Shown here piece by piece: positions 24,801 through 26,327 of a DNA stretch of 26,327 nt. Numbering within the stretch: the first letter of the stretch is position 1; each line of letters begins with the position of its first letter. A program made the position numbers and the translations under genes. The stretch comes from an uncultured Lachnospiraceae bacterium. GTDB taxonomy: Bacteria > Bacillota > Clostridia > Lachnospirales > Lachnospiraceae. The notes beneath the pieces are model-generated. The model saw only the letters and a program-made list of their open reading frames with translations, was not told where the DNA came from and did not search any database. The stretch is taken from NCBI GenBank assembly GCA_910579275.1, contig CAJTTO010000051.1, positions 1-26,327 of the forward strand, in the 5' to 3' direction.

Positions 24801-25705
24801 CTATCTAACTGCTTTTCTATCGTTCATAATTTCTTTTATATATCTTCTTTCCTTCTTATCAAGAACATGATTTGCATAAACTTTTTCAAAAGCTGAAGCT
24901 GACATTGATTTTATTATCTCTTCTCGATGCTCTTCATCTATTGGAAAGAGGAAATTTTTTCGTTGCATTCTCTTCTCTTCATTACCAAACATAAATAAAC
25001 ATATCTGTGATGAAATGGGAAAAATTATTCTTTCATATTCTTTACAGGGAAACTCTTTAGTGTAAACAAATGCAGGTTTGTCAGATGTAATTATTCTTTT
25101 TTGTATATCTACCCCAATTCCAAAAGCCATACTTTTCAATGGCTCAAACAGAGAATTAATTAACATTGTTTCCTTATTCCCCTCTACTATTTCGCCGAAA
25201 AAAGGTAAGCAGCATAATCTCGCTATGTTTTGCGCTTGTTCATTAGTAAGTTCTTCCTCTAATGTTTCCAAACTAACCTGTTTCGCAATTTCAAGTACCT
25301 GTGGCATTCTCAAAGTTTGAATAAGAATATATGTTACCCAAAATATTCTCTCCTCCTGTGTCAGAAAAAAATTCGTTGTATAGTTTTCAGTTATAAATGT
25401 CTTTGTTTCCAATTTGTGCCTGTATATGCTAAACATTCTCTCCAATACAGAAAAACACTTTTCTAAATGATTCGGTAGCACAATCTCCCCATCATCTCCT
25501 GTTACCTCATACAAATAATTTTTATAACATACAGATTTAATTGGAACAGGTTTGTATAATTGTGTGGTTTTAGTTAAATCATAGCAATATATCGTATATC
25601 TTGAATGAGGCATCTCATGACTCTTATCATTATACTCTGGTGAAAAACCTCTCAAGTATACTTGTGGAATATAATGTTGTTTCTTTGTTATATCCTGTAC
25701 GTTCA

Positions 25706-25709
<4 letters not shown>
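24801..25709 (-). CDS. DUF4238 domain protein carried between hsdS and hsdR
   Basis: 302 residues. The N-terminal KKQHYIPQVYLRGFS (about 9-23) is the hallmark of DUF4238, a family with unknown biochemistry often found next to defence genes. Later landmarks of the family are FWVTYILIQTLRMPQ and the ITSDKPAFVY segment around residues 205-215. No membrane segment or nuclease motif is obvious. The start overlaps the stop of hsdS (ATGATG with the TGA inside), so translation is coupled to the specificity subunit. The gene is AT-rich like the rest of the island. A cargo role in defence is inference from location. Confidence 0.85.

Positions 25710-26327
<618 letters not shown>

Overview
The window looks like a piece of a Gram-positive Clostridia chromosome, most likely a gut-type Lachnospiraceae. 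The evidence is consensus sigma-A promoters, strong AGGAGG-type ribosome binding sites, a family 31 alpha-glucosidase very like the characterised Ruminococcus obeum enzyme, and DUF2975/Cro-type regulator, MATE and IbrA/IbrB neighbours typical of that group. Species cannot be fixed from the sequence alone.

Layout. (1) 129-2617, minus strand: a small membrane-protein operon (DUF2975 protein, small Cro/C1-type regulator, DUF4173/DUF4153 protein). (2) 2672-8651, minus strand: a compact NAD operon transcribed nicotinamidase-like hydrolase, divergent PRPP synthetase, nicotinamide phosphoribosyltransferase-like protein, glutamine-dependent NAD synthetase, then a Nudix protein with an NrtR-type C-terminus. 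It starts at a near-consensus promoter covered by a large perfect palindrome plus a second similar site, and ends at a clear intrinsic terminator. The last gene probably encodes the regulator that reads those operators. (3) 8700-12093, minus strand: MATE exporter and GH31 alpha-glucosidase. (4) 12280-14217, plus strand: a translationally coupled IbrA/IbrB-like pair (PAPS-reductase-fold protein plus ParB-fold protein), closed by a strong bidirectional terminator. (5) 14226-16130, minus strand: a Cache-domain chemoreceptor. (6) 16260-18456, minus strand: a TetR regulator and an MFS exporter with two palindromic operators at the regulator's promoter.

From about 18.4 kb to the end the DNA becomes visibly more AT-rich and carries gene fossils and defence genes: a TnpV-like transposon fragment, a broken RES-type gene, a cluster of degenerate short repeats, a Schlafen-type AlbA_2 ATP-binding protein, a small unknown gene, hsdR, a DUF4238 gene inserted between hsdR and hsdS, and the 3' half of hsdS. 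This is a type I restriction-modification island with cargo genes; hsdM is not in the window.

The most notable signals are: (a) the window ends inside a GACA tetranucleotide tract of at least 12 units, read in frame inside hsdS, so the restriction specificity subunit is probably phase-variable; (b) the coupled PRPP-synthetase-like/NAMPT-like pair inside an NrtR-type operon, which could be ordinary nicotinamide salvage or the ADP-ribose-based NAD rebuilding route known from phages; (c) the IbrA/IbrB pair; and (d) several gene fossils inside the defence island.
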